Part shown: positions 27,266-36,420 of the stretch, in pieces
Numbering within the stretch: position 1 is the first letter of the stretch
How the letters are laid out: every line of letters starts with the position of its first letter
From: an uncultured Flammeovirgaceae bacterium
GTDB lineage: Bacteria; Bacteroidota; Bacteroidia; Cytophagales; MED-G16
Assembly: GCA_913052485.1 (NCBI GenBank)
Contig: CAJXDN010000005.1
Location: 1-64,000, forward strand
DNA length: 64,000 nt
Direction: 5' to 3'
Made by a program: the position numbers and the translations under genes
The notes under the pieces: generated by a model
Seen by the model: only the letters and a program-made list of their open reading frames with translations
The model's database searches: none
What the model was told of the DNA's origin: nothing

Positions 27266-27547
27266 CTAGTCAACTAGAGAAGCTACTCTCTTCTTAATTT
27301 TATTTTTCTTTTCAATCTCACTTATATTTTTCTTACTTCTATAATACCAAAATGTAGCCCCTATCAAAATTAAAATATATGTTGAAGTGAATAAATATAT
27401 GATTCCTGAGTTGATACTTGATGAAATTCCTGTTCCTCCTGAATTTGCATCACTCTCAACAATTCCTCTACACATGGAGCAGCCCTGGGATATTGAATCA
27501 AAGTAAACAAATAAAAAAAATAAACTTAGATATATTGATTTTTTCAT
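27266..27547 (-). CDS. small CxxC membrane protein of the respiratory cluster
   Basis: This 93-aa protein of unknown function has a signal peptide (to about residue 21), a mature N-terminus with GCSMCRG, a membrane helix (about 49-68) and a basic cytoplasmic tail. The CxxC close behind the signal cleavage site would face the periplasm and could bind metal or act in thiol exchange. Similar small proteins occur at the end of Bacteroidota ACIII/oxidase clusters. It overlaps the DUF420 gene by four bases and is the last gene of the operon. A link to oxidase assembly is inferred from position only. Confidence 0.7.
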   Translation of the reverse strand: MKKSIYLSLFFLFVYFDSISQGCSMCRGIVESDANSGGTGISSSINSGIIYLFTSTYILILIGATFWYYRSKKNISEIEKKNKIKKRVASLVD

Positions 27548-28065
27548 TTTATATAAAAAGGACTAATCATAAAATATACAATTACTCCAGATACTGATAC
27601 GTAAAGCCAAATTGGAAATGTATATTTAACTACTTTTTTGTGTTTTTCAATCTGGTTTGAAAGTGAGTAATAGAAAGCAAATAAGACAAAAGGCACTACA
27701 ACAATTGATAGAAGTATATGAGATATTAGAAAAAAGAAGTATAAAACTCTCTGATCACCCTGATAAGGTGTACTATCAACTGATGAATGGTATATGATGT
27801 ATGATACTAAAAAAATAGCTCCTAGGGTAAAAGATGCTGTATTAAGGTTCTGGTGAGCCCTTATATTTCTCTTATATTTTATCATGTAGAAAGATAAGAC
27901 TAGAAAAATAGAAGTAAGGGAGTTTATAATAGCATTAAAGTGAGGTAGCTTATAGGTCCAATCACCAAAAATATCAATCTTACTAGGCATAAAAAGTAAG
28001 AATGCAACAGCAATAGGAATAATTACAGAAACTACAGCTATAATTTTTACAAGATTATTTTTCAT
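27544..28065 (-). CDS. DUF420 family membrane protein (oxidase-assembly type)
   Basis: This 173-aa membrane protein has five predicted helices and belongs to DUF420, as judged by HFNAIINSLTSIFLVLSFY, HQNLNTASF and YFFFLISHILLSIVVVP. Relatives of this family (CtaM/YozB) help assemble heme-copper oxidases in Firmicutes; in Bacteroidota it is a standard neighbour of cox genes. It overlaps the SCO-like gene by 11 bases. Confidence 0.83.
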   Translation of the reverse strand: MKNNLVKIIAVVSVIIPIAVAFLLFMPSKIDIFGDWTYKLPHFNAIINSLTSIFLVLSFYMIKYKRNIRAHQNLNTASFTLGAIFLVSYIIYHSSVDSTPYQGDQRVLYFFFLISHILLSIVVVPFVLFAFYYSLSNQIEKHKKVVKYTFPIWLYVSVSGVIVYFMISPFYIK

Positions 28066-28549
28066 ATTGTAACAATAATATATCTATTTCAACATCCAAC
28101 CTTTCAATATCTTTTCTATCCGCCGAATAAAAGTGACCTCGTACCCTATTCTGTTTGTCTAATAACAGAACGAAGGATTTATCAAGATATTCGTTTTCAA
28201 TACATCCTGATAATCTTTCAATTAACCCTCTTTCAACCACTATATTCAACCAATTAAGAGTACGTAGCTTATTAGATAAAGTTATAACTTCAATTTCATC
28301 ATTGATTTCTAATTTATTAATATAATTATCAACTAAAATATCATTGTCAGTCATTCTAACATCAACTATTCTAATATTATTTTTTCTATTAAAATCTTTA
28401 ATTATATACTCATCTATAATTTCAGAACATGACGAATTATAAACTGATAGCTCATATTCATTTTGCCCATAAAATTTTAGAAACAAAAAAACTATTATCG
28501 GAAAAAGAAGAGAAAATAAGAGAATAAATCCTTTCTTAAAAAGATTCAT
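28055..28549 (-). CDS. degenerate SCO/thioredoxin-like protein
   Basis: This 164-aa membrane-anchored protein (helix about 5-25) sits where Bacteroidota clusters usually carry SCO1/SenC, the copper chaperone for the CuA site. The C-terminal part, FVLLLDKQNRVRGHFYSADRKDIERL, looks like the end of an SCO fold. The CxxxC copper motif is absent: only single cysteines occur in NSSCSE and LSGCIE, and the protein has just one His, in the C-terminal GHFYS. It therefore cannot bind copper in the known way and may be a decayed or repurposed SCO. It shares a TAATG junction with the subunit IV gene upstream. Confidence 0.6.
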   Translation of the reverse strand: MNLFKKGFILLFSLLFPIIVFLFLKFYGQNEYELSVYNSSCSEIIDEYIIKDFNRKNNIRIVDVRMTDNDILVDNYINKLEINDEIEVITLSNKLRTLNWLNIVVERGLIERLSGCIENEYLDKSFVLLLDKQNRVRGHFYSADRKDIERLDVEIDILLLQYEK

Positions 28550-28884
28550 TATCCGTAGATAGCTTGATATATTGCGTCAGCTTGTATAAAAAGTGCACCT
28601 AATAACCAGACAACAAACGCACACGGAATCAAAATAGTCCACATTAACGACTTCTGCTCGTGACCAAGATGCATAAATTCCATGACAATATACCCTGCCT
28701 TGACAAATGTCATTCCTATAAATAAAAATATTTTAAAATCTTTCCAGGTTTCAGGAAATTGTAGAGCAACAAAAAATTCTGCTGCAGTAACGAGAGCTAA
28801 TACAATTGCAACCCACCAGATTTTCCAGATTTTTTTCTTATCAGCTGGTTCAGGTGTAATGGATGATATTTCAGGTTCGATCAT
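28549..28884 (-). CDS. coxD: cytochrome c oxidase subunit IV (prokaryotic type)
   Basis: This 111-aa protein has three membrane helices. The motifs VTAAEFFVALQFPE and FVKAGYIVMEFMHLGHE are typical of the prokaryotic cytochrome c oxidase subunit IV family. It is a small structural subunit of the aa3-type oxidase. It is followed by the SCO-like gene with a one-base overlap and preceded by subunit III with a 4-base gap. Confidence 0.9.
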   Translation of the reverse strand: MIEPEISSITPEPADKKKIWKIWWVAIVLALVTAAEFFVALQFPETWKDFKIFLFIGMTFVKAGYIVMEFMHLGHEQKSLMWTILIPCAFVVWLLGALFIQADAIYQAIYG

Positions 28885-28888
28885 ACAG

Positions 28889-29635
28889 TTAAACTAAATA
28901 AAAAAAAGTAAAAACAAAAACCCATACTAAATCAACAAAATGCCAATAAAGACCAACTTTTTCAACCATTTCATAGTGTCCTCTCCGCTCTAGTATACCA
29001 ACGGTCGCTTGATAAAAAATTAAAAAATTTAATGCAACACCACTAAAAACGTGAAAACCATGAAAGCCGGTTATAAAAAAGAAGAATGCAGCAAAGTCAG
29101 GTGGCCCGTACTGATTTAATTCTAAGTTAGCACCGTACATTATAGACCCATCAAGAAGTCTTGCACCCGCATCTGTTCCATGTATGAAATGAGACCATTC
29201 CCATGCTTGACACCCAAGAAATGTCAATCCACCAAATATTGTCCATACCATCCACTTCTCAACACCTTGTCTATCCATCCTGTGACCCGCCTCAACTGCC
29301 AAAACCATGGTAACACTACTTAATATTAAAATAAATGTCATCAAACCAACAAAAACAAGAGGTAATTCTACTCCGTGGAAGAAGGGAAAAGCCTCAAAGA
29401 CTTTTTCAGGAACAGGCCAGTAATTTTGAGAGAAAGAAAAATCAGAGAGAGTACCTTCATAACCCGGATGTCTAAACCTTATAACTCCATATGCAATTAG
29501 AAATGCAGAAAATGTAAAGGCATCTGATATCAGAAAGAACCACATCATAAGCTTTCCGTAGCTTGCCTTGTATGGCTCCGCTCCTCCGGCCCAAAGATCT
29601 TTGTTAGTAGTGTTTAATGATACTGAATTAGCCAT
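28889..29635 (-). CDS. coxC: cytochrome c oxidase subunit III
   Basis: This 248-aa heme-copper oxidase subunit III has seven predicted helices. Markers are KLMMWFFLISDAFTFSAFL, GCQAWEWSHF, TGFHGFHVFSGV and the terminal YWHFVDLVWVFVFTFFYLV. It stabilises the catalytic core. It is the second of two adjacent subunit III genes; this one is the longer form with an insert around the GTDAGARLLDGSIMYGAN loop. Paired subunit III paralogues are usual in Bacteroidota. Confidence 0.94.
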   Translation of the reverse strand: MANSVSLNTTNKDLWAGGAEPYKASYGKLMMWFFLISDAFTFSAFLIAYGVIRFRHPGYEGTLSDFSFSQNYWPVPEKVFEAFPFFHGVELPLVFVGLMTFILILSSVTMVLAVEAGHRMDRQGVEKWMVWTIFGGLTFLGCQAWEWSHFIHGTDAGARLLDGSIMYGANLELNQYGPPDFAAFFFFITGFHGFHVFSGVALNFLIFYQATVGILERRGHYEMVEKVGLYWHFVDLVWVFVFTFFYLV

Positions 29636-29637
29636 TT

Positions 29638-30207
29638 TTATATGTTATAAAAATACAAAGTAATAAATAAATAAAGCCATAATCCTCCGAGAAAATGCCA
29701 GTAAGTAGTTGACATTTCTATGAATATCATACTTTTAGAATGTATATCTAAATTAACTGCTTTTCTAAAAACATAAATGATAAAAAACAATCCTGAAATT
29801 AAATGAAACGCATGTACTCCACTTAAAACATAAATAAAAGATCCGTCAGGGTGACCAACAAAATAAACCCCACCCCCAACTAACTGAACCCATCCTAGGT
29901 ATTGAGTTACTAAAAATAATACACCAGTAATTAAACTTAATAACAAGTAAATTTTTTGACTTTTAAAATTATCCTTTTTAGATGCAAAATAAGATAACTG
30001 TTTAAATATACTACTGAGTATAACCACAGCAGTTGAATAATAGAACATAGTTGGGAGATCAACATTAAAACCGCCAGGCTCTCCTTTTTTAACGATATAC
30101 GCACTTATTAATGAAACAAATATCATTGAGATAGATATCATGAATATCCACACAATGAAAATTCTTGGATTCATTCTTAAAATTTTTGGTGACTCTGAAT
30201 TACTCAT
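29638..30207 (-). CDS. cytochrome c oxidase subunit III, short paralogue
   Basis: This 189-aa subunit III-like protein has five predicted helices. Its C-terminal STTYWHFLGGLWLYLFITLYF and LSGVHAFHLISGLFF match the subunit III fold. It is shorter than the next gene because the N-terminal helices are fewer. Both genes are 2-5 bases apart in one transcript with ctaB, so both probably belong to the same oxidase or its assembly form. Confidence 0.9.
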   Translation of the reverse strand: MSNSESPKILRMNPRIFIVWIFMISISMIFVSLISAYIVKKGEPGGFNVDLPTMFYYSTAVVILSSIFKQLSYFASKKDNFKSQKIYLLLSLITGVLFLVTQYLGWVQLVGGGVYFVGHPDGSFIYVLSGVHAFHLISGLFFIIYVFRKAVNLDIHSKSMIFIEMSTTYWHFLGGLWLYLFITLYFYNI

Positions 30208-30211
30208 ATGA

Positions 30212-31108
30212 TTAAATTTTATCTAAAATAAAACTAATTTGTACAATTGGTAAATAAATAAAAGATCCAAACATAATTTTTAACGCAGAAGATCTAGAAT
30301 AATCTTTGAATAGCTTGAACGTCTGAGCTAAAAAAAGAATAGCACAAAGAACAGCAATAGCACCAGATACTATACCAGTTATCCCAAAAATAGTTGGTAA
30401 TAAACCTAATGGAATTAGAAATAGCGTGTAAGTCATAATATTTAAAGCGGTATTAAAATTTTTTTCTCCTTTACTCGGTAGCAATTTAAAACCAACTTTC
30501 TTATAATCGTCGTGATATATCCAGGCTATAGCCCAAAAATGTGGAAACTGCCAAATGAACTGAATACTGAAAATTATTATTGCCTCAATTGTAATCTCTC
30601 CTGAGAAAGCAACCCAACCTATCAAGGGAGGTAAGGCACCTGGGATAGCACCTACAAAAACTGCTATCGGTCCTACTCTTTTCAGTGGGGTGTATACAAA
30701 TGTGTAGAGTATTAAGGAAACCAAGCTTAAGAGACAAGCAATCATATTAAAGAAAAATAACATCAGAAATAATCCAAAAAACATAAATATCAGTGATATA
30801 ATTAAAGAATTATTTTTTGTGATTTTATTTGTTGGTAATGGTCTCTTTTTTGTCCTATCCATTTTTTTATCTAAGTCCTTTTCAAGAATTTGATTATTTA
30901 TAACAGAAGATGCAGTAACTAGGTAGCCAGATAATCCAAGAATTAATAAATCCAAAATTCTAAAAGAATCAGATGCGAGAACAAAACCAAAAATTGCAGA
31001 AAAAGAGACAAGAAATGAAAGCCTAAACTTTGTGAGTTGAAATACTACCTTTAATGTGCTCATAAGATTTTCCAAAGCAAATATAGTTTTAGAGGTAGTA
31101 AGTATCAT
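30212..31108 (-). CDS. ctaB: heme O synthase (protoheme IX farnesyltransferase)
   Basis: This 298-aa membrane prenyltransferase adds a farnesyl group to heme B to make heme O, the precursor of heme A for the oxidase. It has about nine helices. The Asp-rich motif is in NNQILEKDLDKKMDRTKKRPLP, and the second motif is near YHDDYKKVGFKLLP. The start at 31108 overlaps the ctaA stop (ATGA); an internal ATG at 31063 is an alternative that would drop 15 residues. ctaA lies directly upstream, so the heme A pathway is complete here. Confidence 0.94.
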   Translation of the reverse strand: MILTTSKTIFALENLMSTLKVVFQLTKFRLSFLVSFSAIFGFVLASDSFRILDLLILGLSGYLVTASSVINNQILEKDLDKKMDRTKKRPLPTNKITKNNSLIISLIFMFFGLFLMLFFFNMIACLLSLVSLILYTFVYTPLKRVGPIAVFVGAIPGALPPLIGWVAFSGEITIEAIIIFSIQFIWQFPHFWAIAWIYHDDYKKVGFKLLPSKGEKNFNTALNIMTYTLFLIPLGLLPTIFGITGIVSGAIAVLCAILFLAQTFKLFKDYSRSSALKIMFGSFIYLPIVQISFILDKI

Positions 31109-32154
31109 AAGGAATTCATTTTTTTAACGTTAGAATTTATTAAATAAACATAGAATTGTAACCCAACTATCATAAAAGCTAAAAGTAAATGAACTGGTTG
31201 GAGAAACCTTGGGATTTCAAAATATGCCATACCTGCACCAACGGCTATTTCAAGAGCAATTAAAATTAACATAAAAAATGTAATGAATTTAAACTCTTTA
31301 TTACGCTTTGATTTGATAAATACTAAATAGGTAATAAAAATTTGTAATAATAAAATAATCAATGAAAATGATCTGTGAATAATAAAATTGCTTCCTAAAT
31401 TCTCAATTATTTTGGATCTATTTTCAAAACCAAATACTTTAAGAAAACTATCTACACTTTCTCTTACTTCAGTTCCTAAAATCATCTGTGCAGTAAAGAA
31501 TATAAGACTTAGAATGATTGCATAAGATAGAATAGAAGAACTTCTATAGTCTTCTTTATTGTCAGATGATATATAAAAACATAATATCACATTACAAATT
31601 ATTATGAGAGCAACTATAACGTGGAATGTAATTAATCCAGGTAACAAATTTGTTGAGACAACTATTGAACCAACCCAAGCCTGGAAAAATACGAGAATGA
31701 TTGATAGAAAAGACAAAAAAATTAATTTTGAATTAAATGGTTTAATATTTATAGATGAAATAAATATGAATAGAAGAGATATGCCCACAATAGCACCAAT
31801 AAGTCTATTTATATACTCAGTCCATGTTTTAAAGGAATTAAATTCCTCAGCTTGATTAATTTCAGGGTCATTTATAATTTTATCAGCTGTTTCATTTAAA
31901 CCAATAAGTCTTAGGACTTTTGAAAGTCTCTTATTTTTTTCTATTCTTCCCTTGACGAAAGAGTCTTTATAATCTTCAGGTAATTGAGTTACTGAGGTTG
32001 GTGGTATATATTTACCAAAACACTTTGGCCAATCTGGACAACCCATACCAGAACCAGTACATCTCACTATACCACCAGCTAGGATAAGTAAGTATAAGAG
32101 TACTAAGCCTAATTTAGTTAGGTTATTATAGTTAGATCCTAAAAAATTGAACAT
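31105..32154 (-). CDS. ctaA: heme A synthase (COX15/CtaA)
   Basis: This 349-aa membrane enzyme oxidises heme O to heme A. It has eight predicted helices. The N-terminal GGIVRCTGSGMGCPDWPKCFG holds the conserved cysteine pair. Heme-ligand histidines appear in WTEYINRLIGAI (as the ExxxR region), FHVIVALI, IHRSFSL and LQPVHLLLAF. It lies 6 bases after coxA and overlaps ctaB. Confidence 0.95.
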   Translation of the reverse strand: MFNFLGSNYNNLTKLGLVLLYLLILAGGIVRCTGSGMGCPDWPKCFGKYIPPTSVTQLPEDYKDSFVKGRIEKNKRLSKVLRLIGLNETADKIINDPEINQAEEFNSFKTWTEYINRLIGAIVGISLLFIFISSINIKPFNSKLIFLSFLSIILVFFQAWVGSIVVSTNLLPGLITFHVIVALIIICNVILCFYISSDNKEDYRSSSILSYAIILSLIFFTAQMILGTEVRESVDSFLKVFGFENRSKIIENLGSNFIIHRSFSLIILLLQIFITYLVFIKSKRNKEFKFITFFMLILIALEIAVGAGMAYFEIPRFLQPVHLLLAFMIVGLQFYVYLINSNVKKMNSL

Positions 32155-32160
32155 TCTTTA

Positions 32161-33996
32161 TTACCTGTGTTCATCTTCAGGCATATTTGAATCCTTTGTT
32201 GAGGAAAACGGAATATGCTGAGGAATATAATCATCCTTTGAACCAGGTTTACTGTAGTCGTACGGCCATCTAGTAACTTTAGGAATTTTTCCTGGCCAGT
32301 TACCATGTCCAGGTTCAACAGGTGTTGTCCATTCTAAAGTATTTGATTTCCAAGGGTTTTCTGATGCTCTCCTTCCCCTATAAATTGAATAAAAGAAGTT
32401 AAACAAAAATATAAACTGGGCAACAAATGTTAAGATTGCAGCAAAACTAACAAATGTGTTTAGGTCAATAAAAGATTCTATTCTACCAGTTTCAAAATTA
32501 GTAAATGAATAATATCTCCTAGGATAACCAGCTATTCCAATATAATGTAGAGGAAAAAACACCAAGTAAGCACCAATGAAAGTAACCCAGAAATGAATAT
32601 AACCCAGGGTACTATTCATCATTCTCCCAAACATCTTTGGGAACCAATGATAGACTCCAGCAAATAAACCAAAGAATGATGCGCTACCCATTACAATATG
32701 AAAATGTGCAACAACAAAATATGTATCATGTAGATTAATATCAACAACTGAATTACCTAAAAATAATCCTGTAAGACCGCCAGAAATGAAAAATGAAACT
32801 AGTCCAATTGAAAATAACATAGCCGGTGTAAATATTATATTTCCCCTCCATAATGTAGCTATATAATTGAATGCCTTGATAGCTGATGGAACAGCAATTA
32901 TTAATGTTAGTATTGTAAAAACTGATCCAAGAAATGGATTCATTCCTGATATAAACATATGGTGTGCCCAGACAACAAATGAAAGAGCCCCAATACCAAA
33001 AATTGAGTAAACCATTGCTCTGTAACCGAAAATTGGTTTCCTAGAACAAGTTGCAATAATCTCTGATGTTATACCCAAGGACGGTAATATTACAATATAA
33101 ACCTCAGGGTGACCTAAAAACCAGAAAAGATGTTGGAATAAAATCGCACTTCCTCCTTGATTTGATAGCGCTTCACCAGCTATATATATATCTGAAAGAT
33201 AAAAACTAGTTCCAAAAGAACGATCCATTATCAAAAGTAACGCAGCTGATAATAGAACTGGAAATGATAGAACACCAAGAATAGCTGTCACAAAAAATGC
33301 CCATATAGTTAAAGGCATCCTAAAAAATGTCATGCCCTCAGTTCTTAAGTTTATGATAGTTGTAATATAATTTAAAGAACCTAACAAGGCAGAGACAATA
33401 AATAAAGACATTGAAAATAACCATAATGTCATACCCATACCAGATCCAGAAACTGCCTGTGGTAAAGCACTTAGAGGAGGATAGATAGTCCAACCCCCAC
33501 TAGCAGGCCCACCTTCAACAAATATTGATATAAACATAACAATACTAGAGAGAAAGAAGAACCAATATGAGAGCATATTTAAAAAGCCACTAGCCATATC
33601 CCTTGCACCAATCTGTAGTGGTATTAAGAAGTTGCTAAATGTACCACTTAAGCCAGCGGTAAGGACAAAAAATACCATAATTGTTCCATGCATTGTGATT
33701 AATGCTAAATAAACCTCAGGATCAATTTTACCTTGAGGGGTTAACCAATTACCAATTATTGGGCTCAAAGCTGTTAAATCCATATCTGGAAATCCAAGCT
33801 GAATTCTAAAGAGAGATGACAATGCACCACCTATTATAGCCCAAAAGATACCGGAGATAAGGAATTGTTTTGCGATAACCTTATGGTCTTCACTAAATAT
33901 ATATTTAGTTATAAAACTCTGGTCATGATGCTCATCATGATGATGCTCATCTATCTTAACATTTGGTTTAGCTTTTATTGTTTTGGTAACACCCAT
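32161..33996 (-). CDS. coxA: cytochrome c oxidase subunit I
   Basis: This 611-aa catalytic subunit of an aa3-type heme-copper oxidase reduces O2 and pumps protons. It has about twelve core helices. The CuB/cross-link region is HLFWFLGHPEVYIVILP, with the A1-type E of GHPEVY. VWAHHMF gives the CuB His pair, and the heme ligands are in DTYFVVAHFHIVMG. A His- and Asp-rich cytoplasmic N-terminus (DEHHHDEHHDQ) is seen in Bacteroidota. The next genes make its heme A. Confidence 0.98.
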   Translation of the reverse strand: MGVTKTIKAKPNVKIDEHHHDEHHDQSFITKYIFSEDHKVIAKQFLISGIFWAIIGGALSSLFRIQLGFPDMDLTALSPIIGNWLTPQGKIDPEVYLALITMHGTIMVFFVLTAGLSGTFSNFLIPLQIGARDMASGFLNMLSYWFFFLSSIVMFISIFVEGGPASGGWTIYPPLSALPQAVSGSGMGMTLWLFSMSLFIVSALLGSLNYITTIINLRTEGMTFFRMPLTIWAFFVTAILGVLSFPVLLSAALLLIMDRSFGTSFYLSDIYIAGEALSNQGGSAILFQHLFWFLGHPEVYIVILPSLGITSEIIATCSRKPIFGYRAMVYSIFGIGALSFVVWAHHMFISGMNPFLGSVFTILTLIIAVPSAIKAFNYIATLWRGNIIFTPAMLFSIGLVSFFISGGLTGLFLGNSVVDINLHDTYFVVAHFHIVMGSASFFGLFAGVYHWFPKMFGRMMNSTLGYIHFWVTFIGAYLVFFPLHYIGIAGYPRRYYSFTNFETGRIESFIDLNTFVSFAAILTFVAQFIFLFNFFYSIYRGRRASENPWKSNTLEWTTPVEPGHGNWPGKIPKVTRWPYDYSKPGSKDDYIPQHIPFSSTKDSNMPEDEHR

Positions 33997-33998
33997 AA

Positions 33999-35024
33999 TT
34001 AATCATTTAATATAGCAAATTCCGAAGAATTATTTTTAACAAAGTTCGCATAATAATCAGGATTTTTTTCAACCCATGACTTTTGTGATTTTTTCCATTT
34101 AATATATTCCCATTCTTCTAGAACTACAACCGTGTGCTTCATAGAAAAGTGAGCTCTACCACATATCTTATTACAAACTATTTCAAAATTAAAATTTTCA
34201 TTTCCTGTCTCTTCTCTCATTTCAGCGGTAGTTTTAGATGGCACAAACCACATCTGGGTAGGCATGCCTGGAACAGCATTCATCTGAGATCTCATATACG
34301 GTAGATATACACTATGAATAACATCTCGCGCTTTAATCTTAAAGAGGACAGGTCTTCCTTTTGGAATGTGAATTTCTCTTGGCATAAAATCGTCCAGTGA
34401 TGAAGAGTCTGAAAAATCAATTCCAACAATATTCTCAACATCAATTAATTTATAATTTGCGTTTCCTAACTCATTATCAGGCCCAGGATATCTTGATGCC
34501 CACGCAAATTGGTAACCAACAACTTCAATAACCTCTGCATCTTCAGGTGGTGGACCCATTATTTTATTCCACTTGACCAGCCCCCATCCAATTAAACTAA
34601 CTAACACAATAGCAGGTATGACTGTCCAAACTATCTCGAGTTTGTGATTTTCTGGATAAAAATGAGCTTTTCTAGTTTTATTAAACCTATATCTGTAAGC
34701 GAAATAAAACATTACAATTTGCGTTAATAAAAAGACTGTAAATGTAATTGCTGTTGTAGTCCAGAAAAGAACTTCAATCTCAGGAGCATGCTCAGATGCC
34801 ATAGGTAGAAAGTAATTATCAAACTGGTCGTATGAGTACCATATAATAGCAACGAATGATATAATTAAGAATACAACACCAAAGATGGCATTAGTGCTGT
34901 TTGTATCGTCCTCAAATGAGGCAGAAACTTTTTTCTTTGCAACACTTAATATCTCTGTTGATCTAAAGAAGAGAAATATTGCTACAAGTGATAAAAAAAG
35001 AATAATTCCTAATAAAATATTCAT
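33999..35024 (-). CDS. coxB: cytochrome c oxidase subunit II
   Basis: This 341-aa subunit II accepts electrons from cytochrome c through the CuA centre. The ligands are in CNKICGRAHFSMKH plus the upstream His of VIHSVYLP. There are about four N-terminal membrane segments instead of the usual two, the extra pair lying before HAPEIEVLFWTTTAIT; this longer form is common in Bacteroidota. No fused heme c domain is present, so an external cytochrome c such as ActE probably delivers electrons. A -7 element lies 4 bases before the ATG, so the cox part may also have its own promoter. Confidence 0.97.
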   Translation of the reverse strand: MNILLGIILFLSLVAIFLFFRSTEILSVAKKKVSASFEDDTNSTNAIFGVVFLIISFVAIIWYSYDQFDNYFLPMASEHAPEIEVLFWTTTAITFTVFLLTQIVMFYFAYRYRFNKTRKAHFYPENHKLEIVWTVIPAIVLVSLIGWGLVKWNKIMGPPPEDAEVIEVVGYQFAWASRYPGPDNELGNANYKLIDVENIVGIDFSDSSSLDDFMPREIHIPKGRPVLFKIKARDVIHSVYLPYMRSQMNAVPGMPTQMWFVPSKTTAEMREETGNENFNFEIVCNKICGRAHFSMKHTVVVLEEWEYIKWKKSQKSWVEKNPDYYANFVKNNSSEFAILND

Positions 35025-35028
35025 GCGA

Positions 35029-35036
35029 CAAATTTA
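35029..35036 (-). promoter_or_regulatory. -7 element directly before coxB start
   Basis: The reverse strand reads TAAATTTG, a perfect TAnnTTTG, ending 4 bases before the coxB ATG within the 99-base gap between actF and coxB. If active, it would make a nearly leaderless cox transcript separate from act. There is no strong -33 TTG. Confidence 0.4.
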
Positions 35037-35123
35037 TATACCAACAATTAAATTTCCTCTCTAAGCTTGATGAAATTTAATACCAAAAAATGTTTTGTTT
35101 AATTAAAAATTTCAAAATAAAAA

Positions 35124-36419
35124 TTAAATATCGTGATGTAAACTTTCTTCTAGCATTGGATGATTTTTAGCTACCAAAGGAAGTTTTGTAAGGCCCTGTA
35201 AGATAACATATAAAAATGCAGAAAGAAAAATAAATAATAGTCCAATTTCTAAAAATCCAAAACCTCCGTTGGCCTTTAAAACTCCTGGTGTAATCATTAA
35301 ATAAAAATCAATAAAGTGACCAAAAAGTACTATTGGACATGCAATCTTCAAGAATCTTGTAAATCTTTTACTTGCTCTTGTCATTAAAAATAAGAATGGG
35401 AAAAAGAAGTTAAGAATTAAATTCACCATAAAGAAAGGATAGTAGGTATCACTATCGAGCCTCTCTACAAAATAAATTGTCTCCTCAGGTATGTTTGCAT
35501 AATAAATTAATAAGAATTGTGAAAACCATATATAAGTCCAGAAGACACTAAATGCAAAAACGTGTTTACCAAGATCATGAATGACACTATGATTAACAAA
35601 TGATAGGTATCCATTATCTTTTAATATAATTATCATGTAGGTAATTAGAGCAAGAGCCGATACCCACCAACTAGCAAAAACATACCAACCAAACATTGTA
35701 CTGAACCAATGTGTATCAATTGATAATACCCAATCCCAGGCTGCTACAGACTGAGAGAATGCGTAAAATACGACGAATATTGTTGAAATAGTAAATAACT
35801 TTTTCCAGGACTCTGAACCACCTTTTTCGTCTTCTTTGGCTACATGCTTTAAGATTAATGAGTAAAATAAATACCATATTCCAAGAAAGAAAACCATTCT
35901 TCCTAAAAAGAAAGGAAGATTTAAGTAAGCTTTTTTTCCATCGATAACGTAGTCATATCTTGGATCCGATTTATCATACAAATATTCATGAGTCCAGTGA
36001 AATATATCATGATTTGTAATCGCAAAAACAATCAACATCAATAAACTTCCAATTGGGAGCCATCTTCCAATTGCAAGAGGGACTCTTAATATACCTGCTG
36101 ACCATCCTGCTTGAGATACATATTGGATTGCCACAAAGAAAATTGCTGAAATTGATATTCCTAAAAAATAAACAATATTTATCCATAAATTTGAATATAA
36201 TCTTTGGTACCATTTAAAAGGTGGATGATAATTCTCATCTATAGGGTAATTATCTTCATAAGATGAACTTTCAATAGAGTGTGTTGGATCATCATAACTG
36301 TGGGCATGATCAGCACTTATTATCTGATATGTTCCTAAAATAGAAAGAAGAATACCTGCTATCAGAAGAAACATTAAAGATTTCTTAGTACTACTCATAA
36401 ATTCAAATCTTTCTTTCAT
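35124..36419 (-). CDS. actF: alternative complex III subunit ActF (quinone-binding membrane subunit)
   Basis: ActF is a roughly ten-helix membrane subunit of alternative complex III, related to NrfD/PsrC, which takes part in quinol oxidation and possibly proton movement. The ORF track starts at 36446. I prefer the ATG at 36419 (MKERFEFMSSTKKS), giving 431 aa, because it begins one base after the actE stop and matches family N-termini. Markers are AQYVSQAGWSAGILRVP, DIFHWTHEY, DWVLSIDTHWFSTMFGWYVFASWWVS and a long last helix before the tail. It is the last act gene before the cox genes. Confidence 0.92.
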   Translation of the reverse strand: MKERFEFMSSTKKSLMFLLIAGILLSILGTYQIISADHAHSYDDPTHSIESSSYEDNYPIDENYHPPFKWYQRLYSNLWINIVYFLGISISAIFFVAIQYVSQAGWSAGILRVPLAIGRWLPIGSLLMLIVFAITNHDIFHWTHEYLYDKSDPRYDYVIDGKKAYLNLPFFLGRMVFFLGIWYLFYSLILKHVAKEDEKGGSESWKKLFTISTIFVVFYAFSQSVAAWDWVLSIDTHWFSTMFGWYVFASWWVSALALITYMIIILKDNGYLSFVNHSVIHDLGKHVFAFSVFWTYIWFSQFLLIYYANIPEETIYFVERLDSDTYYPFFMVNLILNFFFPFLFLMTRASKRFTRFLKIACPIVLFGHFIDFYLMITPGVLKANGGFGFLEIGLLFIFLSAFLYVILQGLTKLPLVAKNHPMLEESLHHDI

Positions 36420-36420
36420 A

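Noticed and set aside
35040-35100. Inverted AAATTTC/GAAATTT in the actF-coxB gap as a terminator
   Set aside because: Only 7 AT-rich pairs, a 15-base loop and no T run; too weak to claim.
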